Below, piece by piece: positions 39,937 through 49,078 of a DNA stretch of 64,000 nt (its first letter is position 1; every line of letters starts with the position of its first letter). The position numbers and the translations under genes are program-made. The notes under the pieces were generated by a model. That model did not search any database. It was given only the letters and a program-made list of their open reading frames with translations, and was not told where the DNA came from. The DNA comes from Syntrophobacter fumaroxidans MPOB (GTDB taxonomy: Bacteria > Desulfobacterota > Syntrophobacteria > Syntrophobacterales > Syntrophobacteraceae). The DNA is taken from contig NC_008554.1 of assembly GCF_000014965.1 (NCBI RefSeq), positions 4,018,001 to 4,082,000 on the forward strand, in the 5' to 3' direction.

Positions 39937-41208
39937 ATGGCGGAAAACCAGAATCCGGAAACGGAATCCAAGCCCAATCGAGTGCGCGCGAGGCGCGTGA
40001 AAACGGCCGTGTGGGTGTGCGTTGTCGCCGGGTTGATGAGTGGGGTTTACTGGTGGCTGTTCATGCGCAACCGGGTTACGACCGACGACGCCTATGCGAA
40101 GGTCGATCCTGCCCCGATCAGTGCGAGAGTGCCCGGAACCGTGATCCGGGTTCTGGTCGAGAACGACCGCCGGGTCGAAGAGGGCCGGGTGCTGGTCGAG
40201 CTGGATCCCACCGATTATCGGGTCGCCGTCGAGAGGGCGCAGGCCGCTCTGAACCAAAATGAAGCGGAGGTCCGGGCCGCGGAGATTTCCGTCCCCCTGA
40301 CCGACGCCCAGACCTCAGGCCAGGCCCGGGCCGCCGAAGCGGCTCTCAAGGCGGCCAGGGACGCGGAATCGCAAGCGCGGCACCGGCTTGGCGAGCTCAA
40401 GAACACTCGTTCGGCCGTGGCCGCCGATCTCGCCCAGTTCCAGAGAGATTTCGAACGTTTCGACAACCTGTACAAGACGGGTGCAGGGACCCGGCGACAG
40501 CAGGAACAAGCCCTGACGGCGCTCAGAAAGGCACAGGCGCAACTGGCGGCAGCCGATTCACAGATCCTGGCAACGGAAGCATCGCTGGCTGCTGCGACAC
40601 AGCAGGTGGAGCGGGCGGGAGCCCAGTTTCAGGTGGCCCAGAGCGACCGGGACAACGTCGAAATTCAGCAGTACAGGCTCGCCTCGCTCAGGGCGGGCAG
40701 AGACAAGAGCAGTGCCGAGCTCGAGGCTGCCCGGCTGAATCTTTCCTACTGCACGATCACGGCGCCCATCGACGGATTCATCGCGCAGAAGAGCGTCCAG
40801 GTCGGGGCGAGGGTCCAGCCGGGACAGCCCCTCATGGCGGTGGTGCCTCTCCAGGACATCTATGTCGAAGCGAACTACAAGGAAACCCAGCTGAAAAACG
40901 TCCGTCTCGGTCAGCCGGCAAGCATCAGGGCGGACATCTACCCCGGCTGGTCCTACACCGGAAAGGTGGCGGGTATCCGGGCGGGGACGGGAGCGGCGTT
41001 TTCGCTGATTCCGGCCGAGAACGCCACCGGTAACTGGATCAAGGTGGTCCAGCGCGTTCCGGTCCGGATACTGCTGGACGGACCGCCGCCCCGCGACCAT
41101 CCTTTGCGGCTTGGGCTGTCGCTGGTGGTGACCGTCGATACCTCGGACAGAAGCGGTCCCGTGCTGATGGCGGATACCGTGAAACCTCCCTCGAATGCGG
41201 CGCCCTGA
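39937..41208 (+). CDS. EmrA/HlyD-type membrane fusion protein
   Basis: 423 aa periplasmic adaptor of a drug/organic-acid efflux pump. One N-terminal membrane segment (TAVWVCVVAGLMSGVYWWLFM), the lipoyl half motifs (VDPAPISARVPGTVIRVLV, VEEGRVLVELDPTDY), a long alpha-helical hairpin (residues ~100-250, rich in Ala/Gln/Arg), then NLSYCTITAPIDGFIAQKSVQVGARVQPG and VEANYKETQLKNVRLGQPASI, all family marks. AGAGG precedes the ATG. The MFS partner gene begins four bases after its stop. No TolC-type gene is adjacent. Confidence 0.92.
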   Translation: MAENQNPETESKPNRVRARRVKTAVWVCVVAGLMSGVYWWLFMRNRVTTDDAYAKVDPAPISARVPGTVIRVLVENDRRVEEGRVLVELDPTDYRVAVERAQAALNQNEAEVRAAEISVPLTDAQTSGQARAAEAALKAARDAESQARHRLGELKNTRSAVAADLAQFQRDFERFDNLYKTGAGTRRQQEQALTALRKAQAQLAAADSQILATEASLAAATQQVERAGAQFQVAQSDRDNVEIQQYRLASLRAGRDKSSAELEAARLNLSYCTITAPIDGFIAQKSVQVGARVQPGQPLMAVVPLQDIYVEANYKETQLKNVRLGQPASIRADIYPGWSYTGKVAGIRAGTGAAFSLIPAENATGNWIKVVQRVPVRILLDGPPPRDHPLRLGLSLVVTVDTSDRSGPVLMADTVKPPSNAAP

Positions 41209-41212
41209 AACC

Positions 41213-42775
41213 ATGAACGACGCCTTCGAAGCATCTCGATCGAACAAGTGGGCCATCGCCTTGACGGTGATGCTGCCGACCTTCATCGAGGTGATGGACA
41301 CGAGCGTCGTCAACGTTTCGCTGCCGCACATCCAGGGCAGCCTGAATGCCGGCGTGGATGAGTCGACCTGGGTACTGACCTCCTACCTGGTGTCCAACGC
41401 GATCATCATTCCCATAACGGGTTGGCTGGCAAGCGTGTTCGGGCGCAAGCGCTACCTGATCTTCTCCGTGGTCATCTTCACGCTCAGCTCCCTGTTTTGC
41501 GGCGCCGCGCCCTCCCTGGAAGTGCTGATTCTTTGCAGAATCCTGCAGGGGTTGGGTGGAGGCGGGCTGCAGCCGCTGTCTCAGGCCATTCTGCTGGAAT
41601 CGTTTTCTCCAAAGGAGCACGGCATCGCCATGGCGGCTTTCGGGATGGGGGTTGTGCTGGCTCCCATACTGGGGCCCGTTCTCGGGGGCTGGATAACGGA
41701 CAACTGGAGCTGGCGGTGGGTGTTCTACATCAACCTTCCGGCGGGGATCCTGGCGCTATTCCTGGTGGTGCTCTTCATCCAGGATCCGCCCTATCTGCGC
41801 CGAACCCAGTTCAGAATGGACACCTGGGGGCTTTTTCTGTTGACCGTCGGGCTCGGTTGCCTGCAGATCGTTCTGGACAAGGGTGAACGCGAAGACTGGT
41901 TCAATTCGCATTTCATCGTGGTCCTCAGCATCGCTGCCGCGCTCTCGCTGGTTTTGTTCGTCATCGTGGAACTCAACGCCGAACATCCCGTGGTGAACCT
42001 CAGGGTCTTGCGAGACCGGAGTTTCGCGGCCGGGACCGTTATCATGTTTTTCGGATTCTTCTGCCTGTTCGGGAGCATCGTGCTGTTGCCCCTCTACCTG
42101 CAGCAACTCATGGGCTACACGGCGCTTTGGGCCGGGCTGGTGCTGGGACCGGGAGGGTTCGCCAGCTTTTTCATCATGCCCGTTGTCGGCGTTCTGCTTA
42201 AAAAAGGCGTGAAGCCCCGGTACCTGCTGTCCATCGGACTAGTGGCGACCGCTTTGTCCACGTGGATGATGTCCGGTTTCAATCTCGAGGCGGATTTCTA
42301 CACCGTCGCATGGCCGCGCTTCGTGCAGGGATTCGGGATGGGGCTGTTCTTCGTACCCCTGGCCGCAGCGGCCTATGTGAACATTTCCAGGGAGGAGATG
42401 GGGAATGCGTCGGGCATCTTCAACCTGTTGCGCAACCTTGGGGGCAGCTTCGGCGTGGCGTTCAGCACGACCGTGCTGTCACAGAGGTCGCAATTGCACC
42501 AGACGCATCTTTCGGAGTACATTACTCCCTTCAATGCCGCCTTTCAGACCTACTTCGATCAGGTCTGCTCATGGCTGCAGATGAATCAGCCGCAGGCATC
42601 CTGCCCGACGGGGGGGCTTGTGATGACCTACAGGGAAGTTCTGCGCCAGGCCAGTATGCTGGCTTTCAACGATACTTTTCTGTTGCTCGCCATCGCCACC
42701 TTAAGCCTACTGGCGCTCATGCCGCTGCTCAAGAAATCCGCCAGGCCTTTCGGGTGGAAGGAGGGCGTGCATTGA
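41213..42775 (+). CDS. EmrB-type DHA2 family MFS transporter
   Basis: 520 aa, about 14 membrane segments, proton-driven exporter partner of the preceding EmrA-like protein. Seen: TFIEVMDTSVVNVSLPHIQGSL, STWVLTSYLVSNAIIIPITGWL (motif D1/ C region), GRKRYLIFSVVIFTLSSLFCG, LCRILQGLGGGGLQPLSQAIL (motif B), GPVLGGWITDNWSWRWVFYINLP (motif C), GIFNLLRNLGGSFGVAFSTTV near the end. These are DHA2/EmrB marks. ATG 41213 is four bases after the emrA-like stop; ATG 41195 is in frame but overlaps. The substrate is unknown; a LysR gene is more than 4 kb away. Confidence 0.92.
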   Translation: MNDAFEASRSNKWAIALTVMLPTFIEVMDTSVVNVSLPHIQGSLNAGVDESTWVLTSYLVSNAIIIPITGWLASVFGRKRYLIFSVVIFTLSSLFCGAAPSLEVLILCRILQGLGGGGLQPLSQAILLESFSPKEHGIAMAAFGMGVVLAPILGPVLGGWITDNWSWRWVFYINLPAGILALFLVVLFIQDPPYLRRTQFRMDTWGLFLLTVGLGCLQIVLDKGEREDWFNSHFIVVLSIAAALSLVLFVIVELNAEHPVVNLRVLRDRSFAAGTVIMFFGFFCLFGSIVLLPLYLQQLMGYTALWAGLVLGPGGFASFFIMPVVGVLLKKGVKPRYLLSIGLVATALSTWMMSGFNLEADFYTVAWPRFVQGFGMGLFFVPLAAAAYVNISREEMGNASGIFNLLRNLGGSFGVAFSTTVLSQRSQLHQTHLSEYITPFNAAFQTYFDQVCSWLQMNQPQASCPTGGLVMTYREVLRQASMLAFNDTFLLLAIATLSLLALMPLLKKSARPFGWKEGVH

Positions 42776-42960
42776 CGCGTTTTCCTGCCGCCGTTTGCAC
42801 GGACCCGCCAACCGGAACGGGCTGTGGACCGGCAACGATGCCGGATGGTCGTCGCCGTCGTTCCAACACAGGCGCAAATCCGGATGCGTCGCGACTCTCC
42901 GCCCTTCGGCCCCAGTGGCGACGACGGTCGCACCACCTCAGCGAAGAGGAGTATTGAACA

Positions 42961-44154
42961 TTGTTTCAGGTCCCCGAAAGTGAAATTGCCGCCCGTTTGA
43001 GGATGTTTCAGGCACTGCTGTCGACGAGCGGGGTGGACGCGGCGGTTGTTCGACAGAACACAGACCTGTACTACTTCACCGGCACCGTCCAGGACGCCCA
43101 CCTTATCGTGCCTGCTTCAGGGAAGCCGATTTTCCTGGTGAGGCGCGACGTGGATCGCGCGGAAAGCCTTTCGCCCATTCGCCCCGTGGTTCCTCTACAA
43201 AGCCTGTCCGATCTTCCTCCCGTGGTGGAAGCGGCCTGCAAGGGGTTTGTCCCGCGGCGACTGGGCATGGAACTGGACGTGCTTCCCGCGAATCTCCTGT
43301 TCATGTACAGGGAGAAACTGTTTCCCGACCAGGAGATCGTCGATGTCAGTCTCCTGATCCGCCGGATACGGACGATCAAATCAAAGTGGGAACTGGAGAT
43401 GATGCGCTTGGCCGGCATCATTTCGAAGGCAATTGCCGATGCGGTCCCCCAGGTACTTCGCGAAGGCATTTCGGAAGTGGAGCTGTCCGCCGAACTGCAA
43501 ATGGTGGCGCACAGGGCCGGACACCTCGGCCTCGGCCGCTGCAGGACCTTCAACATGGAGGTTGTGTTCGGACATCTCCTCTCGGGTCCGGAAGCCGCCA
43601 CGCCGTCCTATTTCGATTCTCCGACGGGAGGCGAGGGGTTCTCACCGGCCTTCGCGCAGGGTGCAAGCGAGAGGAGAATCCGACCGGGCGAACTGGTCAG
43701 CGTCGATACCATGGCCTGTTGGCACGGGTACTTGAACGACCAGACCCGGGACTATTCGCTTGGCGCTCCCCCTGCTCGATTGCAGGAAGCATACCGCCTG
43801 TCCGCTCTGATCCATCAACGGTTTCGACAAACGGCGAAACCCGGAGCCGTGACGGGAGAGCTCCATGACGCGGTGTGGCAATGGGTCAGGGAGGCGGGAT
43901 GGGATGAGTGGTTCATGGGAACCGGGGAGCAGCGGGCACCCTTCGTGGCGCACGGACTCGGGCTGGAGGTCGATGAGTTTCCGCTCATCGCCCGGGGGCA
44001 GACCCTGGTTCTCCAGGAAGGCATGACCTTCGCCTTCGAGCCCAAGTTCATCCTGCCGGGGGAAGGGATCGCCGGCCTGGAAAATACCTACGTCGTCAGG
44101 CACGACGGGCTGGAATCGCTCAATCCCGCCTCGGAGGAACTGCGCATATTGTGA
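42961..44154 (+). CDS. M24 family metallopeptidase (Xaa-Pro aminopeptidase-like)
   Basis: 397 aa: N-terminal creatinase-like domain to about residue 150, then the pita-bread catalytic domain. Metal ligands in order: Asp in SVDTMACWHGY, Asp in DQTRDYSLG, His in APFVAHGLGLEVDEFP, Glu in MTFAFEPKFILPG, Glu in AGLENTYVVRHDG. All five are present, so it is probably active. It starts at TTG 42961, which has AGAGGAG ten bases upstream; no better start exists. The family removes an N-terminal residue before proline, but some members are dipeptidases. It stands alone between efflux and polysaccharide genes. Confidence 0.88.
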   Translation: MFQVPESEIAARLRMFQALLSTSGVDAAVVRQNTDLYYFTGTVQDAHLIVPASGKPIFLVRRDVDRAESLSPIRPVVPLQSLSDLPPVVEAACKGFVPRRLGMELDVLPANLLFMYREKLFPDQEIVDVSLLIRRIRTIKSKWELEMMRLAGIISKAIADAVPQVLREGISEVELSAELQMVAHRAGHLGLGRCRTFNMEVVFGHLLSGPEAATPSYFDSPTGGEGFSPAFAQGASERRIRPGELVSVDTMACWHGYLNDQTRDYSLGAPPARLQEAYRLSALIHQRFRQTAKPGAVTGELHDAVWQWVREAGWDEWFMGTGEQRAPFVAHGLGLEVDEFPLIARGQTLVLQEGMTFAFEPKFILPGEGIAGLENTYVVRHDGLESLNPASEELRIL

Positions 44155-44356
44155 CCGTCACGGGAAGAGCGTGGCTCCGGGGATACCTCACGCGCGTCGC
44201 ATTCCGAAAATCCTCCATGCCCGGCGGTATCAATCGGTCCCTGGCCGGTCGGCGGCGCGACTTCCCCGGTTGAGGCCGGATGTATGCCGGTCCCCGGGTC
44301 GTGCCGGGTCGACGAACGGTCAACCGATTGAACCGCCGACCGGACCGGCCTTCACG

Positions 44357-45412
44357 CTAATAGGCCGTTCCGCTTCGCGGATCATAGCCGATACCGAACA
44401 ATCCCCCGCCGAGATTGAGCCGAAGTCCGTAGAGCAACGCCTTGGGCGTGTTGGTCTCAACGAAGAGCACATCCCTGTCCTTCACCGACATGCTGTGGGC
44501 GGAACCTTGCTGGATGTCCGATATGCTCAATTTCACCACTTCCCGCTTGCCGCTCGGCATCACGCGGACCAGCTTGATGTTTCCCTCATCCGCCGTGAGA
44601 GAAAACCCGCCTGCCATGACGATCGCCTCCTGAACAGTCGTGGACTGGGAGATCGGATAGTTGCCGGGTTTCTTGACCGCGCCGTCGACGTAAATCGTAC
44701 CGGCCTCCGGGACGAAAATAACGTCGCCGCGTTGGATTTCGATGTTGAGATCCGTGTTCCCCTGCTTGATGATCTCGTCCAGATCGATCATGAAGACCAT
44801 CGGTTGCAGCTTGGGGTCATCGTTGGGACGCCGCACCTGGACCATCTTTCCGGCCTTCTCGGAAAGACCGCCTACGCCCGCAAGCGAGTCCAGCAGACGC
44901 TGGCGGGTCAGGTAGGGCACCGCCCCCGGATTCTTGACCGCGCCGAGCAGGGTTATCTTGCCGGCCAACTGCTCTTTGACGAAAATGCTGACGTGAGGGC
45001 TCTGAAGATATTTCCTCTTGTAGAGGTCCTCGATTTTCTGTTCCGCCTCACGTGTGGTGAGGCCCTTGATCAGAACCGGTCCCAGGAGGGGCAAAGTGAT
45101 AAAGCCCCGAGACCCGACCCGGGCTTCGGTTTTCAGCTCCTCGGCCTCGAACACGGTGACTTGTATCAAATCCCCTTCGCCCAATACATAGTCCCGCAGA
45201 TTGGGCGCCGTGCTCACCGAGGCGAGCAGTTTCTGGTTGATTTCGCCGATTTCCTTTCTCGATCCGCTTTCATCCGCCAGCAGAACCTCGACGTTGGCTG
45301 TGGGCGGCGGCCCTTTGGGAGTGCCGCATCCGGCGACGGCCGCGGCGAATAAAGCAATGGCCGCAAAGGCCCGAAGTCCGCAAAATCCGACGTGCTGAAA
45401 CGGGATACTCAT
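44357..45412 (-). CDS. Polysaccharide export lipoprotein with SLBB domains (Wza-like)
   Basis: 351 aa outer-membrane polysaccharide export protein. Signal with lipobox (AAIALFAAAVAGC), then the Poly_export block DYVLGEGDLIQVTVFEAEELKTEARVGSRGFITLPLLGPVLIKGLT (in pieces: YVLGEGDLIQVTVFEA, GFITLPLLGPVLIKGLT), and SLBB motifs VTLLGAVKNPGAVPYLTRQRLLDSLAGVGGL-like and GTIYVDGAVKKPGNYPI, VQEAIVMAGGF. Start ATG 45412 opens the signal; the frame reaches 45466. Its stop is near the minus-strand block boundary, and it follows the FecR-like gene by about 100 bases. It probably forms the outer-membrane channel for the sugar polymer made by the genes further right. Confidence 0.92.
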   Translation of the reverse strand: MSIPFQHVGFCGLRAFAAIALFAAAVAGCGTPKGPPPTANVEVLLADESGSRKEIGEINQKLLASVSTAPNLRDYVLGEGDLIQVTVFEAEELKTEARVGSRGFITLPLLGPVLIKGLTTREAEQKIEDLYKRKYLQSPHVSIFVKEQLAGKITLLGAVKNPGAVPYLTRQRLLDSLAGVGGLSEKAGKMVQVRRPNDDPKLQPMVFMIDLDEIIKQGNTDLNIEIQRGDVIFVPEAGTIYVDGAVKKPGNYPISQSTTVQEAIVMAGGFSLTADEGNIKLVRVMPSGKREVVKLSISDIQQGSAHSMSVKDRDVLFVETNTPKALLYGLRLNLGGGLFGIGYDPRSGTAY

Positions 45413-45511
45413 GATGAGGACATCCTTTGCCCGGGATGGATGCAAAAGGCGGCATCCACAACGCACGATGGATACCGCCCTTCCGACTTCATCTCGATAA
45501 CGGGAACCGGA

Positions 45512-46246
45512 TCACTGGGGACTGACCGGTCTGCCGTGGGTATCGGCGCTCAGAGCCACCGCGCCCCCAAGAATGCCGAGCGCGGTCAGCCCTGCGATCC
45601 ATATCGTGGACATATCGGGGCCGGCCACGGCACTCGCAGCGGAAAGAGGAAATCCTCCCGCGTCAGGTCGAGCATCCTTGCCGTCTTCCCGGGGTGATGC
45701 GGACATCTCCGCCTGGGCCAACACGATGGAGTGACCCTCCTGGATCAGGTCGACGCCGTTACGGCTCAATACCTGCATGGCTCCCTGGTCGACACCCAGT
45801 TCGGTGGTCTTCGCCTCCACGATGATGTGCCCCCTCAAGAGCCCTTCGCTCCCGGCAGGTACGATCATCCGCTGAGTTTGAACCAGATCGTGGGGGGTAT
45901 GAAAGGAAATCGGCTTCCCCTCAGTGCGGACGGCAAAATCGACGCGTCCGGAGTTTACCGTCAGGTCCCACTGGCCATTGTCCTCAATCAAGGCAAAAAC
46001 CGCCTTATCGTGAACCACCATCTGAACATCGCGGCTCTGCACCACGCAGTTTCCGTTGCAGGCCATCAGGATGCCTTGCGGCAGGGGCATTTCGGATCGA
46101 AACCGGCTCACTTCCTTGCCGCCGTGGAGAACGCTGACCTTCCCCGAAGGGACGAGACGGGCGTTCGAACCGGCATATCCCGCGACGGGCTGGACGACCA
46201 AAGAGAAGACCAGAAGCAGGGCAATGATTCCGGGACAGAATTTCAT
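45512..46246 (-). CDS. FecR-like periplasmic protein with C-terminal membrane segment
   Basis: 244 aa. Signal peptide (KFCPGIIALLLVFSLVVQPVAGYAG), then a beta-rich domain with VLHGGKEVSRFRSEMPLPQG, VVQSRDVQMVVHDKAVFAL, TVNSGRVDFAVR, FHTPHDLVQTQRMIVPAG, which follow the FecR-domain plan (V...G...V...TP...V). A second hydrophobic segment near the C terminus (TIWIAGLTALGILGGAVAL) suggests anchoring. Two starts are possible (46246 and 46270, both ATG); the first has AGGAGG nine bases upstream. In exopolysaccharide loci FecR-like proteins often accompany export components; function here is inferred from position. Confidence 0.72.
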   Translation of the reverse strand: MKFCPGIIALLLVFSLVVQPVAGYAGSNARLVPSGKVSVLHGGKEVSRFRSEMPLPQGILMACNGNCVVQSRDVQMVVHDKAVFALIEDNGQWDLTVNSGRVDFAVRTEGKPISFHTPHDLVQTQRMIVPAGSEGLLRGHIIVEAKTTELGVDQGAMQVLSRNGVDLIQEGHSIVLAQAEMSASPREDGKDARPDAGGFPLSAASAVAGPDMSTIWIAGLTALGILGGAVALSADTHGRPVSPQ

Positions 46247-46298
46247 CGATGCGGGCCTCCTCCGTTTCATCAGACCAGACTCCAACCCCAATGCCGCT

Positions 46299-46327
46299 TT
46301 TGTACTCAATGATTACCTTCGAGTCAA
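46299..46327 (-). promoter_or_regulatory. Sigma-70-type promoter for the FecR-like and export genes
   Basis: Minus strand TTGACT (46327-46322), 17-base spacer, TACAAA (46304-46299), ideal spacing. The leader to the ATG at 46246 is about 45 bases. Same boxes and spacing as the hisS promoter. Confidence 0.6.
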
Positions 46328-46468
46328 GACACTAACGAGTCACATCTCAAGTTTCAGTAAGACTCCCACGTACATCGCCATAGAATCGCTGCCGTTTTCA
46401 AAGAGAATCCACTCTCGTCTTGAAACGTGTTTGTTTTTCCATGATACTCGGCAATATTTTAGCTGTTA

Positions 46469-46496
46469 TTGAGAAAAAAGTTATGCAAAATATTGA
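46469..46496 (+). promoter_or_regulatory. Promoter candidate for the BY-kinase operon
   Basis: TTGAGA at 46469-46474, 16-base spacer, TATTGA at 46491-46496, in an AT-rich patch. Implies a leader of about 255 bases. Confidence 0.4.
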
Positions 46497-46759
46497 ATTG
46501 CGTCGATGTAACAAAAGTACGCCGGGGCGAATCCTCCCTCGACGGACGAGGTTCCCTGAAAGGCCGGGCCTTAGGTTTCCCGGCTGTGAAAATAAGTCGA
46601 AAGCTGTTTAGCATTTCCGGAAAGTCGAGTCCCGGGATGCGGGTCATTGCCGCCTTCGGTCGTCCGTCGAACCCCGGGGTGGTATTCCCTGAATCTCGAC
46701 GATCAGTGTTGTCGACCGGGTCACAAACGGTTCGCTGACTCCATTGCATGGAGCAACGC

Positions 46760-49078
46760 ATGAACGATTCACTCGAAAAACGTCCCGGACAGGAGCATCC
46801 CGTCTCCGTCTACGGAGCGAATCTGCCCAGCGTGGAAACCAGGGAGTCGCTGCCGGAATTCGAGGATTCCGCCGATCTGCGGGACTACCTGGAGATCATT
46901 CTAAGACGCAAGTGGCTGATTCTCACCTTCCTGTTCGCCGTGTTCATGACCGTGCTGGTGGTGAGCCTCAGCATGAAACCGGTGTTCAGGGCGAGCGGGC
47001 GGCTGGAAATGAGCCCGAGGTTTCCCAAGGTCACGAAGTTCGAGGATATCACGGGCGGGCAGATGTTTTTCACGAGGGATTTCGTGCAAACCCAGGTGAA
47101 GCTGTTGCAGAGCGGCGCCCTCGCCCAGCGGGTTTTGCGAAAGATGAACCTGTTGGAGACCGATCCGGCTCGAAGCCGGGAAGCCAAGGCCGAAGGATTG
47201 ATCGAGAGGTTTCGCAAGAGCCTTTCCGAATCGCTGCAATTCGGCAAGGCGGTGGAAAAGACTCCCGATCCGTCCATTGCAAGTCTCAAGAAAGAAAAGG
47301 GAATGCAGAGCTGGGTCGGTGGGAATCTGGAAGTGCATCCCGAGCGGGACACAACCCTGGTCAACGTTTCGTTCAGCTCCACCGATCCGGCGCAGGCCCG
47401 GGACTTCGTCAATACTCTGATCCAGGAATTCATCAGCTGGCAGATGGACAAAAGAATGGATGCGGCGAGCTCGGCGAAACAACAACTTGAAAAACAGCTG
47501 GAAGTGGTCCGCATCCAGCTCGAAAGAGCGGAAAGCAATCTGAATGCTTTTGCCCAAAAATCCGGTATCGTCTCGCTCAGTTCCAACCTGAATCTGATTT
47601 ACCATCAGCTCGAGGAGGTCAACAAGGCACTGACGGTGTCTCAAACCGAACGCATCGGAAAAGAATCCGTCTACCTGCAGAGCCTGAAAAGCGGAGTCTC
47701 GGCATTGCCGATCGTGGTGGAAAGCCAGATGCTGCAGAAGCTTCGCGCCGATTACGTGGCCCTGGCCGGGCAGTACCAGGAGATGTACACGATATTCAAG
47801 GACGACTATCCGAAATTGAAGACGCTCAAAGCCAGAATGGTGGACATCGAGAAGCAGATCAAAGAAGAAGAAAACCGCATGCAGCACTCGTTGAAGAACG
47901 ACTATCTGGCTTCGTTGAAAAAAGAAGAGGCTCTGCAAAAGGAGGCGGAAGAGAAAAAAAACCTGGCCATGGAACTCAACGATCGGGCCACCCAGTTCAA
48001 GATTCTCGAACGGGAGGTCGAGACCAGCAAGCTCATCCACCAGAGCCTTCTGGAACGTTCCAAGGAGATTGACGCCAATGTGGGAACGGAGCTGGGAAAC
48101 ATCCAGGTGGTGGAATACGCATCGCTACCTCTTTCGCCCTATAAGCCCGACGTGCGCCGAAACCTGCTTCTGGCCATCGTGATCGGCCTCATCGGCGGCA
48201 TAGGCATATCGTTCTTCCTCGAATACCTGGACAATACGGTGAAACGTGTCGACGAAATCACGGACCGGTTCCACATTCCCGTGCTGGGCGTGTTGCCTCT
48301 CGTTGAGAACGAAGATTTGCACGATTTGGATTCCCTGGTCAAAACCAGGCCGAAATCCAGTTTTGCCGAGTCCATCAGGACGGCCAAGGTGTCGATTCAG
48401 CTGTCAAGTCCCGTCGATCAGCCGCCCAGGACTTTTCTCATCACAAGCACCAGTGCCGCCGAGGGGAAGAGCGCGATATCGTCGAACCTGGCGCTGGCTT
48501 TCGCCGGGTCGGATGAAAAGGTGCTGCTGATCGACGCCGACCTGAGAAAGCCGAGGCTCCACAAAGTCTTCTCCAACGGCCGAGGATCGAAACAAAAGGG
48601 GCTGAGCCAGCTCTTGAGCGGGATCTGCAATGTGGGGGAGACGATTCAGACGACGGGCACGCCGAATCTGTTTTTCATTCCTTCGGGGCCCATACCTCCG
48701 AATCCCGCGGAACTGCTCGCCTCCAACCGGATGCGCGACATCCTGAAAACCTTGGGGGAGAGCTTCGACCGAGTGATTCTCGATGCGCCTCCGGCGGTCG
48801 GATTCGCCGACGTGCTCGTATTGGGAAACTATGTCAACGGGGTGATTCTGGTCAGCATCCTTGGACACACCCACCGTGAAGCCCTCCGGATGTTCCGCAG
48901 AAGCCTGTACAACGTGCGCGGCAATCTGCTGGGATGCCTGGTGAACAAGCTCAACGTCGGGCACCATTTGGGCGGCTATTACTACAAGTATTACAAATAC
49001 TACCATTACTATTATCAGCAGGCGTACGGCTCGCCACCCGAGAGTCTTCCCGAACATCCTCCTCAGGAAAGAGCATGA
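46760..49078 (+). CDS. Wzz/Wzc-type polysaccharide co-polymerase fused to a BY tyrosine kinase
   Basis: 772 aa inner-membrane protein controlling polymer length and export. Wzz part: first membrane segment KWLILTFLFAVFMTVLVVS near residue 55, periplasmic coiled coil, second membrane segment NLLLAIVIGLIGGIGISFFLEYL after the Pro-rich LPLSPYKPDVRR. Kinase part from ~residue 525: Walker A STSAAEGKSAISSNLA, Walker A' VLLIDADLRKPRLH, Walker B FDRVILDAPP. The C terminus has the tyrosine cluster YYYKYYKYYHYYYQQAY (11 Tyr in 17 residues) that is autophosphorylated in this class. ATG 46760 has GGAG six bases upstream; ATG 46748 is also in frame. The stop overlaps the next start (ATGA), so translation is coupled. 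Confidence 0.93.
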   Translation: MNDSLEKRPGQEHPVSVYGANLPSVETRESLPEFEDSADLRDYLEIILRRKWLILTFLFAVFMTVLVVSLSMKPVFRASGRLEMSPRFPKVTKFEDITGGQMFFTRDFVQTQVKLLQSGALAQRVLRKMNLLETDPARSREAKAEGLIERFRKSLSESLQFGKAVEKTPDPSIASLKKEKGMQSWVGGNLEVHPERDTTLVNVSFSSTDPAQARDFVNTLIQEFISWQMDKRMDAASSAKQQLEKQLEVVRIQLERAESNLNAFAQKSGIVSLSSNLNLIYHQLEEVNKALTVSQTERIGKESVYLQSLKSGVSALPIVVESQMLQKLRADYVALAGQYQEMYTIFKDDYPKLKTLKARMVDIEKQIKEEENRMQHSLKNDYLASLKKEEALQKEAEEKKNLAMELNDRATQFKILEREVETSKLIHQSLLERSKEIDANVGTELGNIQVVEYASLPLSPYKPDVRRNLLLAIVIGLIGGIGISFFLEYLDNTVKRVDEITDRFHIPVLGVLPLVENEDLHDLDSLVKTRPKSSFAESIRTAKVSIQLSSPVDQPPRTFLITSTSAAEGKSAISSNLALAFAGSDEKVLLIDADLRKPRLHKVFSNGRGSKQKGLSQLLSGICNVGETIQTTGTPNLFFIPSGPIPPNPAELLASNRMRDILKTLGESFDRVILDAPPAVGFADVLVLGNYVNGVILVSILGHTHREALRMFRRSLYNVRGNLLGCLVNKLNVGHHLGGYYYKYYKYYHYYYQQAYGSPPESLPEHPPQERA

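Larger units (their letters stand above)
46247..46759. other. Divergent control region of the exopolysaccharide locus
   Basis: 513 bases between divergent operons, AT-rich from 46300 to 46500. It holds the minus-strand promoter (46299-46327) and a plus-strand candidate (46469-46496). The stretch 46500-46745 is a possible 5' leader of the BY-kinase operon with no clear structure. Confidence 0.6.

Noticed and set aside
46748-49078. BY-kinase start at ATG 46748
   Set aside because: In frame but the ATG at 46760 has the better-placed GGAG; the difference is four residues and does not matter for function.
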